Positions 42,272-52,513 of a stretch of 64,000 nucleotides of DNA are shown here, one piece after another. Both the position numbers and the translations under genes were made by a program. The notes under the pieces were generated by a model, which saw only the letters and a list, made by a program, of their open reading frames with translations, did not search any database and was not told the origin of the DNA. Every line of letters begins with the position of its first letter. Positions within the stretch are counted from its first letter, which is position 1. Location of the stretch: positions 436,862 through 500,861 of the forward strand of contig BCIA01000004.1 in NCBI GenBank assembly GCA_001599815.1, in the 5' to 3' direction. This DNA comes from Furcasterigmium furcatum. Lineage: Eukaryota > Ascomycota > Sordariomycetes > Glomerellales > Plectosphaerellaceae.

Positions 42272-44225
42272 CTAGAGTTTTGATTGTGCTACCCATTGAC
42301 TAATAAGCCTGTTGCCTATATTCTGCAGGATATGTTTCTGAATCTTGCCGCTCCCCGTTTTGGGAAAGTCATCGCCTACACTTGGATCTCCCATCCAAAA
42401 GATGTACTGCGGCGCCTTGTGTCTTCCTAGCTTTTCCCCAACAAACCGTCTCAGCTCCGAGTCAGAAGCTTTTAAAGATCCCGCAGCTAGCCTCAAAAAT
42501 GCAGCCACGACTTCTCCATACTTCTCGTCTTTAAGACCCAAAACACTGGCGTCGCTTATGACTGGGTGGGCAGTAAGCCGCTCCTCGACTTCTCTGGGGA
42601 AGATGTTCTCTCCGCCTAGTTGAGGTAGTCGGTTAGTCTGGAGTGACGCTCAAACCCAGAAGTTGCTTACTTACCCCTGATGATGATATCCTTGATTCGA
42701 CCCGTGATATGGGCATAGCCTTCCTCATCTATCATGACCTCGTCGCCGGTGTGCATCCAAAGTACCCCATCATTGTCCCTTTTCATGACGTCCCGGGTCT
42801 TGTCTGGATTCTTTAGATACCCCTTTTGCAATGCATACCCGCTTGTGCAGAGTTCACCTCTCTGACCCCTAGAGGCAATGTTCCCATTTTTGTCGATGAC
42901 TTTGGCGGCGATATGCGGCGTAGGTCTGCCGATGGTTTTCATTTTGTCGTCGGTATCATCCAATCCTGTCATGAAGGTGATCGGGCTGGTCTCCGTCATG
43001 CCGTAAGCAATAAGAATCTTAGTCAGCCCCATTTGCTCCCGGATCTTGTGCAGCAAGGTTGTTGATATCGCAGCGCCGGACGCCAAGCCCGCCCTCAAAT
43101 GACGAGGCTTCTGTTGTGTTGTGGCGATGTCGTCCAGCTCAGAAACGAACATGGTTGGGACGCCGAGAATCACCGTGGCCCTCTCGTTTGTAAGGGACTC
43201 AACAACCTTCCTGGAGTTGAAGTTGTCCGCTGGGAATACAATCGTGCTGCCGTGGCTGACCGAGGCGAGGAAGCCTAGCACTAATCCAAAACAGTGAAAC
43301 AGAGGAGGAGGGCAGCAAACAACATCCTCCCGAGTTAAATGCAACCCCGCCCCAACAAAACGGCCGTTGTTGATCAGATTCCTGTAATTTGTTAGAAGCA
43401 CGCAATGGCACTAAGGCTAGGCGGGCGAGCGACTTACACATGTGTTAGCATTGCTGCCTTTGGAGCGCCCGTGGTGCCTCATGCTATTGTCAGCAGGTTG
43501 TAGAATAGTCCCGAGGATTATGAGGGGCAACACTTACCAGAAGTGAATTGAAGATTGAGTACATCATGGGGGTGCACCTTAGATTCGGCTTGCCGTAGCT
43601 CGCGTGCCGCAAAGGAAAATTCCTTTACTTGGGAGATGAAGTCTTCGTACAAATGAATCTTAGCCCCAGTCGAGTCCGACTGCCCTTGACCAAAGGACAC
43701 AATGTACTGGAGGTCCGGAGGCATGTCGTGCGCTGGGTTGGTGCCACGAAGGATTTGAATGTGGCTGTGGAGGGAGCGAGAACTGATCGTTGCAGCAATG
43801 AACACAGCCTTGCACGCTGCCAACAATGAGGAGTAAGCACACTGTGATTGATACCTGGGGTTGAGCCACTTACAACTTAGTTGGACTGCCTTGATTAGTT
43901 CTTCGGGCGTATAGTTGTTGTTCAGCACCACGACGGGGCAGCCGAGACGTGCTGCGCCGAGGAGAACACTGATATACTCATGGCGGTTCCCCGCCATGAT
44001 GCCCACGACGTCGCCATGGCCAAAACCCACATTTACGAGGGCCCTAGCTACAACCTTGCTTTGCTCTGCGAGTTGGCGGTAGGATAGTCTCACGTTCTGC
44101 CACGGCACCACAACGGCGTCATGGTTCCCAAGGCAGGCGGCCTGTTCATCCACGAGTGTGCCGAGAGTTTTGTTCCAAAGCTCCGGGGCTTGCGAGCCAT
44201 GGACAAGAGCCTCATGTTTGTTCAT
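42272..44225 (-). CDS. Acyl-CoA synthetase (AMP-binding), peroxisomal
   Basis: Five exons (44225-43874, 43816-43538, 43477-43438, 43381-42675, 42615-42272) give 573 aa. The ATP-binding motif TSGTTGAPKAAMLTH at about 209-223 is split across a 40-nt exon. Then come YGMTETSP, WMHTGDEVMIDEEGY, GRIKDIIIRGGENIFPREVE and the C-terminal KTGSGKIQKH with the catalytic lysine, so all ligase core motifs are intact. It ends AQSKL, a perfect PTS1, so it should act inside peroxisomes, the same compartment predicted for the two crotonases. The family activates medium-chain or aromatic acids to CoA esters. The GTG at 44255 was rejected as start in favour of ATG 44225. Confidence 0.92.
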
Positions 44226-44819
44226 CCTGATGTGCTGGGGGAAAAGGGCGTTCACAGTGATCTAGGAAGTTTGGGTGCTTTCGGATTGTTGTCAAAAGGA
44301 ACTTATGAGGCAAATGAGACAAGAACTCCATGATTTCCCCCCAGTCGTATGTCTCGTGGTACCTGTCCATTGGAGCAGAGTGGAATGGCGATAAGTCGGC
44401 TCACGGCTATTACACTCTGAGAGCGCTCAGTTGTTAGGCGGCGGCTATTATCGGACACACATTAGCCTTTTATTCTCGGCTCCACGAGACGGGCCGTCAC
44501 GCATCCGTCCCTGGCCCCCGAGGTTGTACGCTAATGGGCTCTCCTATTCCTGTATTTCTGGGGAAGGTGTGTTCCCCTATCGGAGGCCGGCTGCGTCAAG
44601 GGAGCCAGCGTCTTCCATGGTTGATCCTACACCCAATTCAACATGACGTCTCGAGCAAACGCACCCTAAGATTGGCGTTGTCATTAACATAATATGCTGT
44701 ATCGGCATACATCGTAACGCAGTACAGCGTGATCTGAGATAATTCTTAATGCATGCAAAATCCAGTTTAACTAACCTAAGCATCTCCTCTATGCTATCGG
44801 CACGACTTTACATCATCAC
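44226..44819. other. Intergenic, 594 nt
   Basis: Upstream of the SKL-tailed ligase. It contains the direct elements GTCGGCTCACGGCTATTAC (44395-44413) and CGGCTATTATCGG (44442-44454), resembling half-sites in other cluster promoters. No gene seen. Confidence 0.45.
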
Positions 44820-45590
44820 CTAATTGACCTGCCTGAGAATCGACCTGGTCAGGTCGCGAATACCTCGAAATCCACCAATAGCCATGGCCTGGTCCATTTT
44901 TGCAAGAATCCCAGCCAAAACTGCCTTCGCGCCATCCTTACCACCTATGCCCAGCCCGTACAACGCAGGGCGACCAACGAACACAGCCTGTGCGCCCAAC
45001 GATAAGGCTTCGACAATATCAGCACCAGTTCAAATCCCAGAGTCCAGCGTGACGGTCAACTTGTCGCCCGCCGCGTCAACGATGTCAGGGAGCACCTCAA
45101 GGGAAGCAACCGCGCCATTACTTGACGACCACCATGGTTGCTGACAATAATGCCATCAACATCATATTCCAATGCCATCTTTGCATCATGAACGCTAAAG
45201 TTGCCTTTGAGCACTATCGGTCCCTCCCAAGTCTGGAGGAGTAACTTGAGGTCCTCCCATGAATGATGGTCTGCCGAAAAGATCTCGCTGATCCAATATC
45301 GAGAAGCAGCCAGTAGGTCCTGCTCCGGTGTTTTGTTATCGAACCTCTTAGTAAACTTACGACGGACAACTGGATCACTGAATCCGACGGCGTTACCAGT
45401 AACGTTACCTCCCAAAAATGGCATGTTTGTAATATCTAGGTCATGTGGACGCTATCCCATAGTTACTGTGTTGAGGGTGACTACCAGCGCGCCGAAGCCG
45501 GAAGATTTTGCCCGGAGTAGCAGCGACTGCGTGATTTCATTGTCCTTAGGCCAATAAAGCTGGTACCAATGTGGATGAGAACCGCACATC
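44820..45590 (-). pseudogene. FMN-dependent alpha-hydroxy-acid oxidase/lactate dehydrogenase, decayed fragment
   Basis: The reading begins mid-protein at HPHWYQLYWPKDNEITQSL, so the N-terminal part of this roughly 370-400-aa family is missing. Three lesions follow. TAG replaces Trp in MG-stop-RPHDLD at about 45456. A 1-nt deletion lies just after SNHGGRQV at about 45132. TGA replaces Arg in DSGI-stop-TGADIV at about 45030. Both stops are single transitions (TGG to TAG, CGA to TGA). Family landmarks remain, including WEGPIVLKGN (the FMN-site lysine), SNHGGRQ and the VFVGRPALYGLG end. Its relatives oxidise L-lactate or other 2-hydroxy acids to 2-oxo acids. The gene is dead; it may once have fed a 2-oxoacid into the cluster. 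Confidence 0.85.
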
Positions 45591-46043
45591 TTGGATACCT
45601 GTTATTGTATTTTAACAGCTAAATGATTGTTCTATTACCGACAGAGTCGCGCAGGTTGAGGTGCGGCCAACAAGCCTTTGGCTATCCGCCACCTTAGCCT
45701 ATGTTGCCTACCTGAACCCGCGGAATGGGGACTCTAGATAACAGTTGTTGCCAATGCTGTTTTCTAGAGGCTCCATTTAACCGTCTTTTGGCCGAGCTCT
45801 CCGACGTGAAGTTCCAGAGGAGTGGGGCCGGCCACAAAATTTAGTCGGCGTGGCTTTCGGAGTATTCGCGGCGACGCCGAGTATTGTCCGTCCACTCCGA
45901 AATCCTAGTATATTAATACGAACCACTGGATGCTATTCGCCAGCTCAACTTATCAATAATCTATGCGTGCCGGCAGCCTGCAGCACCCATTACCTTGAAT
46001 ACGACCACTCAACCGTTCAGACATCTACCTATCCGTTACATCC
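45591..46043. promoter_or_regulatory. Intergenic, 453 nt, promoter of hydroxyisobutyrate-dehydrogenase-like gene
   Basis: Contains GGCTA-N10-TAGCC at 45680-45699, the same half-sites in the opposite arrangement. TATA-like ATTAATA near 45912. No gene seen. Confidence 0.45.
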
Positions 46044-46913
46044 ATGAGAGTGGGGTTCATGGGTCTCGGCGTCATGGGTACGCCCATGGCGCTGAACCTG
46101 GCTCGACGGTTTCCCATCACAGTATGGAATCGGAGCCCGACCAAGTACCCGCTTCTTCGCCAAGCAGGGGCGGCAGTAGCCGACACCCCGCGGCAGCTTG
46201 CTCAAGACACGGATGTGATCTTTACAATGTTGTTCAACGAGTCCGCTTTCCAGTCGATAATGGACTCCGACTTCAAAAAAGCACTGCGTGGCAAGACATT
46301 CATCAACACCAGTTCTGTATCAGTCGATTTCAGCAAGCATCTGGCCGAGGAGGTGCAGCAAGCCGGCGGCCATTTCATTGAGATGCCGGTCAGCGGCAGC
46401 AAGATTCCAGCGGAACAGGGCCAGCTCATCGGAATGATAGCTGGTGACCGTTCTATTGCTGAAAAGATCGCACCTCTAGTCGAGCCAATCACGAAGGATG
46501 CAGTCTTCTGTGGAGATATTGGCATGGGTCTCAAGACTAAGTACGCCGTCAATCTCTATCTTATCACGATGACGGCAGGGCTGGCCGAGTCAATGGCTCT
46601 AGGCAGGGCTCAGGGCCTTGATATTCGGGCATTTGGCCGGGTCCTGGATGCCGGCCCGATGGCGTCCGCTTACTCCAAGATCAAGATGGAGAAGATGATC
46701 AGTCAGGATTGGTCCGCGCAGGCAGCTATCAAGGACTGCTACAACATCACTCAGCTGATCGACTCAGCTTCCAATGAATTGCACGCCCAGACGCCCTTGA
46801 TTCATTTAACTGGGTTACTTTATAGGCAAGCTATTGACCGAGGGCTTGGAGAACACGACATGATTGCGGTCGAGAAGGTGCTAGGCCTGAACGGAAACAA
46901 GGGCGAGAATTAG
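46044..46913 (+). CDS. NAD(P)-dependent beta-hydroxyacid dehydrogenase (3-hydroxyisobutyrate dehydrogenase-like)
   Basis: Intronless, 289 aa. The Rossmann motif GLGVMG is at 7-12, the substrate-binding MPVSGSKIPAEQG segment at about 114-126, and the catalytic lysine K166 in GMGLKTKYAVN, with Asn170 four residues on as expected. Residues 160-280 follow the all-helical C-terminal domain. The family oxidises 3-hydroxyisobutyrate, 2-hydroxy-3-oxopropionate or similar beta-hydroxy acids. Compactness, absence of introns and the close fit to prokaryotic-style proteins make bacterial ancestry possible but unproven. It sits at the end of the catabolic block, next to the decayed oxidase, and could act late in a branched or short-chain acid route. 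Confidence 0.9.
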   Translation: MRVGFMGLGVMGTPMALNLARRFPITVWNRSPTKYPLLRQAGAAVADTPRQLAQDTDVIFTMLFNESAFQSIMDSDFKKALRGKTFINTSSVSVDFSKHLAEEVQQAGGHFIEMPVSGSKIPAEQGQLIGMIAGDRSIAEKIAPLVEPITKDAVFCGDIGMGLKTKYAVNLYLITMTAGLAESMALGRAQGLDIRAFGRVLDAGPMASAYSKIKMEKMISQDWSAQAAIKDCYNITQLIDSASNELHAQTPLIHLTGLLYRQAIDRGLGEHDMIAVEKVLGLNGNKGEN

Positions 46914-47106
46914 AATTTAAATAACACCTGTAGGATAATACACTTTCCCTACTTCATAGGAGTAAGGAATTCCTAACAACATTTACAATTATTTCCATTT
47001 ATCCAGTGACTGTCCTGTAATTATTTTCATTAATTGTTTTCATAGGGGAATATCTGAACGTAGGACAGATCGGCGGCGCTGAGCACCCAACACAGCACCG
47101 TCCGCC

Positions 47107-49942
47107 ATGAGACCTCAGAGAGCCCCATCACTATCCTCAACCGCCTCCTGGGCACATTGCAGGCCAGCGGCGTCGCCGGCCCGCAGCTTTTTCGTCTCAA
47201 CACAGAGTTCTCCTACCCCTCAAGAGAGGGTGGCCAGGGCAACGTTCGCGGCATCAGCCCCGACATCAAGGGCCAATACGACCTCGCACACCAGAGAATA
47301 CGTAGGAAGACGCCGGTCCACCGCATCGCCACCAAGCAGCATTTATAGAGAGAGCGAAAGGAGCAGCACGGGACCACGTCTCGCCTGAGCCAGCACGACC
47401 TCTGCTCGAGGTTCCGCGCCGCCGAGTGCGAGGTGCTCGCCCTCGCCCCGGACTTTTCCGCGGCCATCCCAATATCGTCCAGCTGGTTGGATGGGGGCTC
47501 TGACTCGACACTCTTGAGGACCCGCGAGCCGGTGTTGCGACAGCCTGCGAATCCCCCTTCTCGTGTTTGAACGTGCCGAGCAGAATCTAGCCCAGTTACT
47601 AGACTGATTGGTGCCTGAGCTCGCAGCGGATCAGAGCGACGAGTCGCGGGCCGAGCAGGGACTGGCTGGCTGGCGCGACGGAAACATGCCATCGTCGGTT
47701 TGAGAATCTGTCCGCTCACGGTGGGCCCGGATCAAGGCCCGGACTGCTTTCGGCATCGATCCCTTCGAGCTCGTCCGGCTGCTGGGTATCGACGTCGGCC
47801 ACGGTCTGCAGAGTCTCCACGAGAACCACTTCACCCACGGCGACCTGAAACCAGAGAATGTTCTCGTATTCCAGACGCACGACGGCTGCGTGGCGAAGCT
47901 CTGTGACTTCGGGTGTGCCGTAGGACAGGCTGAGACACCCGCGAGGAGTGACGGGCAGAACCTTACGCCGCAGCTCCACGAAGGGATGTATTACCTCGGC
48001 GCGCAGCGCTGGTCACCGCATGGTCAGGAGCTAGCAGCGATCAGCAAGTTCGATGACCTGGTGAGATGTGACCTGTATATCTACGGCCTTCTCGGCTGGA
48101 GCGCCTTCTGCCTTGGGGGAAGCCCCCGGCTCAACGTCACGTTCAGAACGCGCTGGATGATACGAAATATCTCGCCAGCTCCCAGGGCCATCTCGCGCAT
48201 GTCTGTAAGCCATGGCTATTTTCTCTAGTGGCAGATCTCCTGAGAGACACGATGGCTCCCCGCCTGGACCCTTGGTCATATCTGTATCAGATCCACAGGC
48301 AGAGGCGGCGGGTTATTGAGCCTCAGACTCGGGGCCTGGACCTATGGGATGCTCTGAAACAAGTTTGCGGCTGATCAAGGGACTTGCGCACCCCAGCAAC
48401 GACTATCTGTGAGCCTCAAGGCTAGATACCAGGAGTGGCGGCCGTTGGGGGACAAGATGCAGACTCCCCAAGACGGCGATGACGAATGTTCAATAACCAC
48501 CTTGGAACGGACCAGCGACGTCGAAAAGAACTAGTCCGGCCCGGCGTCCCTGTCGGCCCTTCATCTAGATGATGACTGCCTCGGCACCGCCTTGTTCACC
48601 GGTGAGAGGCGGAAGCAGGACGCACGGCTCCTTGGTGCCGGTATGCTCTCGACCCTGTTACCCAACAGCCAGAAAGTTCAAGAGCGTCACGAGAAGTTGT
48701 ATCACCTGGCTCGGTTCCGAAGCCGCATCGACTACTATCACCATCATGTCGCGCGTGATCACTCGTGGACGCTAGACAAACAGGGAAGAAAACGTCCTCC
48801 GAATGGCCCTGATGGCACACTCGCCGCCTGTCGAGACCAATACCCTAGCAGGGCTCTGCAGAGGCGCCATCGGAAAAGCTGAGGTGGATTTCCTGGGAGC
48901 CAATTTTGGAACTTGGCAAAGCATCATTGACCCGGAATTCGGCAGCAACGGTACGTGACTGGACGAATCTGAGAGACTGGACCGGTTTTTGCTCCTGGTC
49001 GTGTTCGGGGCGCACGTCGGGGAGAGAGTCCGTGGGGGACATGGTGGCAGCATACTCTCGGCATACATCCAGTCCTGCCGATCAGCCATCGCGCCAGTGA
49101 TCATATCAGAAGTATTGAGACGTCTAGCTGACGTGCAGAAGAAGCCATGCATTTCCTCGTCGACATTCAGGTGCTTCGTCGAGGGCAGAAGCAGCGGCGG
49201 GGCGCTGGTCCTGACCCCAGGACAAGCAGAGAAGGATCTGAGCCGGGAGGAGGATGAGACGGCGAGAAACGCACTGAGGAGTTCTCTGGTCAATATGACC
49301 GAGGCTCTCCTCGGCACCTGTTTTCTCGCCGCCATGGAACGATCCCTTTTGTTACCAGCAGGACGCACCCGCCCAGAAAACGTTGTGCCACATGGCTGGA
49401 AGGTCGTCGCCGCCAACAACGGCCCGACGTGCTACGAGGATGAGTTTACGCAGTCAGTCAGCCTGCGGAACCCCCGGGTCAGCCCGATCATGATGCGCCA
49501 GGTCAAAGTCGGCCTCCTCCACGACGTCAATGGGCTCTGGTTCAATGTGGACTTGCTCTCCTGCATGCGCGCAGGAGCAGAGGAAAACTCGCAGCTGAAG
49601 CTCGACCGGGAACTCGACGATCGATTCCCACGCTACGATGACGCTTGGTTCGCTGAAGAATGGAATTGGGAACCCAACATCGACGACATCCTCGGGACGA
49701 TCCGCGCGCCATGGCGTATTGCGCTGTGGAGAATCGAGCCATTCGCCGAGTCCCTGCGAGAGCCTGCTCTGGACACAATGGGGTTCATGGGGCGTCTGGG
49801 TGTCATTTGCCTCATTGAATATTTCATTGTTGCATTGACGTTGAGGGACGAACCGGCAGTCCAGGCCGTGGCGATTTTGGTTCTACGTGAAGTTATACTC
49901 ATTTCCGTTGCTATAGAGAAAGCTCGGGGCAGGAGGCGTTGA
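47107..49942 (+). pseudogene. Decayed protein-kinase-like gene with long C-terminal region
   Basis: Kinase landmarks appear in order but in shifting frames. A glycine-loop-like SREGGQGNVRGI lies near 47215-47255, HPNIVQLVGWGL near 47463-47500, LLVFERAEQNLAQLL near 47555-47605, and HGDLKPENVLVFQ with KLCDFGCA near 47835-47920, so the catalytic loop and DFG survive. A TAG occurs at about 47346 and a TGA at about 47501. Further downstream, frames such as LFTGERRKQDARLLGAG and EENVLRMALMAHSPPVETN continue what looks like the same protein. A TGA at 48956-48958 is followed by an open 328-codon tail to 49942. I read this as one ancestral fungal kinase-type gene now broken by several frameshifts and stops. 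The tail alone could be a separate unknown protein. Confidence 0.65.
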
Positions 49943-50251
49943 GTACTTAGACTGATTATAAGAACCTTGGTCTGAAAGAGCTTCAATGGGGATAGAACTC
50001 TCTAGAACTTGTATACTTCTGCTTTTGCTTTCCGGCTTCATCATGATTGGCCCTTGGCGCCACTGTAAACCATCGCCTGCCCCGTGCCATTAGTCACCAG
50101 TTCAGATATTTCTATTTCGCGGTCCTCAACTCTAGACAGAACTTGACAACGCCATAATAGTTCCTACAAAGTTGCGTTTTATCGTGTTTCTGACCAGCGG
50201 GCATGGGTTTCTGTCCCTGCATCTCAAGTCCCGGAAGAGCCCTGATCTCCC
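49943..50251. other. Intergenic, 309 nt
   Basis: Between the two kinase-derived pseudogenes. Nothing recognised. Confidence 0.4.
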
Positions 50252-50951
50252 TCACAAGATCCGCGATCTGGGGTAGAATCCATTCCAGCAGTTCGCTATT
50301 ATCTTATCAATAGGGTCGTGCGGGACAGTTCCTGGGAATTTACCCTCAAGCAAGCGGTCAACCTGGTCAGGTCCTTCCAACTCGGAGTACAATTCAGAGT
50401 TGCGAGTCATGTACCAGAACGCCGATCCCAGGGCGAACTGTTCCGTGACTGAACCAGCAGTCCCATACAGGCCGCCAAGGGTCCCTCTGTGTTGTCGCAC
50501 ATACGGCTCATAGCCAACATCGAGTGCGTTACCGATAGCGGGTGAGTGGTCGAAGCATCCGATCATGAAGCGTCCCGCTCGCCAGTAACTCGAGGAAGAT
50601 GACGTCAGCTCCACGAAAGAGACATTGCGCAAGCTGCGGGCAGTCTGAATGATCGAGTAGTTCGAATATATCTTGTTCGTGGCCTAACCACTCGTCTCCT
50701 GCCTGGAGAGAGACCTTTGCCGCTACACCTGGCGAGATCCAGAGTACAACGGAGTGGCCCCCAGGGCCGAAGATGTATGAATTGGGACAAGTCAGAAGCA
50801 ATTGCCTGATGAGAGGATTGAGATGCTCGGTAGAATAGGGACGTTGTTCCAAGTAGTGGACCAATTGGTCGTACGTCCATCGGAGAACTAGCCATACCAG
50901 ACGAGAAGGAAAGTGGATGGTGATGTTTCGTCGAAGGTCGACAGCTGCCAA
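50252..50951 (-). pseudogene. Protein-kinase-like relic with catalytic loop deleted
   Basis: The first frame (50951-50529) reads VHYLEQRPYS and continues with SYIFGPGGHSVVLWISPGVA, AKVSLQAGDEW and the hinge-like FLELLASGTLHDRM. The second frame (to 50252) resumes at FDHSPAIGNALDVGYEPYVR, continues through AGSVTEQFALGSAFWYMTRN and ends in DPIDKIIANCWNG. I recognise this as the fungal kinase-like family in which a catalytic loop with HGD and the metal-binding D separates these parts. Here roughly 60 residues between TLHDRM and FDH are gone and the frame changes. No ATG fits the first frame. It is therefore a non-functional relic. Confidence 0.7.
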
Positions 50952-51760
50952 ATATATATACCTTGGCCCCCACCCCTTTCTAGCATGCTCAGGCTGTCTT
51001 CCATTGGCCAGCTACCTTGGTCCATGTCTCATTGGCAATACAATCCTCGCACGGGTCCCTCTTCCTCTTGCTGGCAAGATAATTGGTCTGGTACACACCG
51101 CCCGTGACGCACGGATCTTTCCCACAAGGCCGAGGTCGACATGGCCCGTCAGGTCCTGGATGACCACAGCGCATTATGACTGGTGAAAAGTCGTTCCAGC
51201 ACATCTCTGGCTACCCATTCAGTTATTAAGATCCATGTTTCCAGGAGGGAGGGGAGTAGCATAATTACCAAATGCATGCGAAAATGTCTATAGCAAGAAC
51301 CGGCTGGGAGAATGGACCGAGTCCTCATGCGCGCGGGAAAATCAAATCGAGGGAGAGGCACTCTTATACGATCTGTGGACCTGTCTGTGACTCCCAGAGC
51401 TCACACAGCATGACGACCTGAGGGTGTTTAACGCCCAGAGCACCAGAATACCAATTTACATCATATTGGAGTGTAGACACGCCGGATTCAGAGCTCGGTG
51501 TGCCCAAACAGGTCGATTTATGACAGTGACCTCGTCACCTCGGTGGTGTGTGTGTTATTTAGGCAGGGATGGAACGGTCGACCGGCCGGGAGGAACGTGT
51601 TAGGACAGGCTGAGACTGCAGGGAGTAGTCCCCAGGTAAAGTTACGAGGTCGCCGGCCGCCGAGAGGCATGCCACACGCAGGGCTTGAGATGGAGGTGTA
51701 TGCTATTCGAGATGGCCCCGAAAAAAGACATGGATCTCGTCCCGGCAACTAATGTCGGGG
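50952..51760. other. Intergenic, 809 nt
   Basis: Follows the kinase relic. Only short, motif-free open frames. No gene or repeat recognised before the repeat copy at 51761. Confidence 0.45.
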
Positions 51761-51989
51761 GGTGTGAAAGACGCAGCGTCTCATACCACTTGATGCCTGG
51801 GGGATGGCCGACAGGGAAGCGGGTGACCAGTGTTGGAAGAGCTGCGTCGGTCGCCCCATCATGTCGGAGTGTTGCCCGGTCATTAGGGTCACAAAACACA
51901 CAGCCGGTCCAGCTCTGCCACCGTCCAGACACGGTGCCGGGCCAGGAGTCGGATCTTTTGGCTTCCGATATTCTGGCGTCTTCTTAATG
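51761..51989 (+). repeat. Dispersed repeat copy A (about 229 bp)
   Basis: Aligns with 57068-57274 in the same orientation. Both begin GGTGTGAA(A/G)GACGCAGCGT, share TACCACTTGATGC, ATGGCCGACAG and TGTTGGAAG, and end near TTCTGGCGTC. Most differences are transitions. Copy A has about 33 extra bases near its end. No protein recognised. Confidence 0.7.
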
Positions 51990-52513
51990 GCGATCTTCAC
52001 GATCCCGTCGGGGCCGTCCGCTCGTCCTACTCCGGGCCATGTCCAGGCGAGCCAGGTGGAAGGACGATGCGGCAAGGAACTGGTGCATGAGGGCCTCGTC
52101 GTTAATGCGAGACGCACAAACTCGACCGGATGGACGTGGCGAAACTGGACAGATCCCGGCAGGGCGAATGAGGTCTATAAGTCATAGTTAGTGATGCATC
52201 AGCTCCTTTTCGCTGATCCGCCAAGGCGGTAGTAGGAACCTGAACCCGAACATTTCTAGTTCGCCGCGAGAACAGTAATTATTATGCTGGAATTCCAGCG
52301 ATATTAATTGACCGCTAATTTAACTACTCCAAAGATACGACTCATGGCACACCCAGTTTCTTGCCCGCTTGCCCACAGCAATGGCGATCAGGTCGATGAT
52401 CCCCATACCAGCAGCCAAAGAGCGCGAGTACGAGCCGAGACACTAGGCAGGAGAGATTCCTGCCATTGTGGTTATGACGTGTGGCCGGAGTCGCAAATTT
52501 GTGAGTTGCGACG
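51990..52513. other. Intergenic, 524 nt
   Basis: Between repeat copy A and the stop of the Hsp70-like gene. Nothing recognised. Confidence 0.45.
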
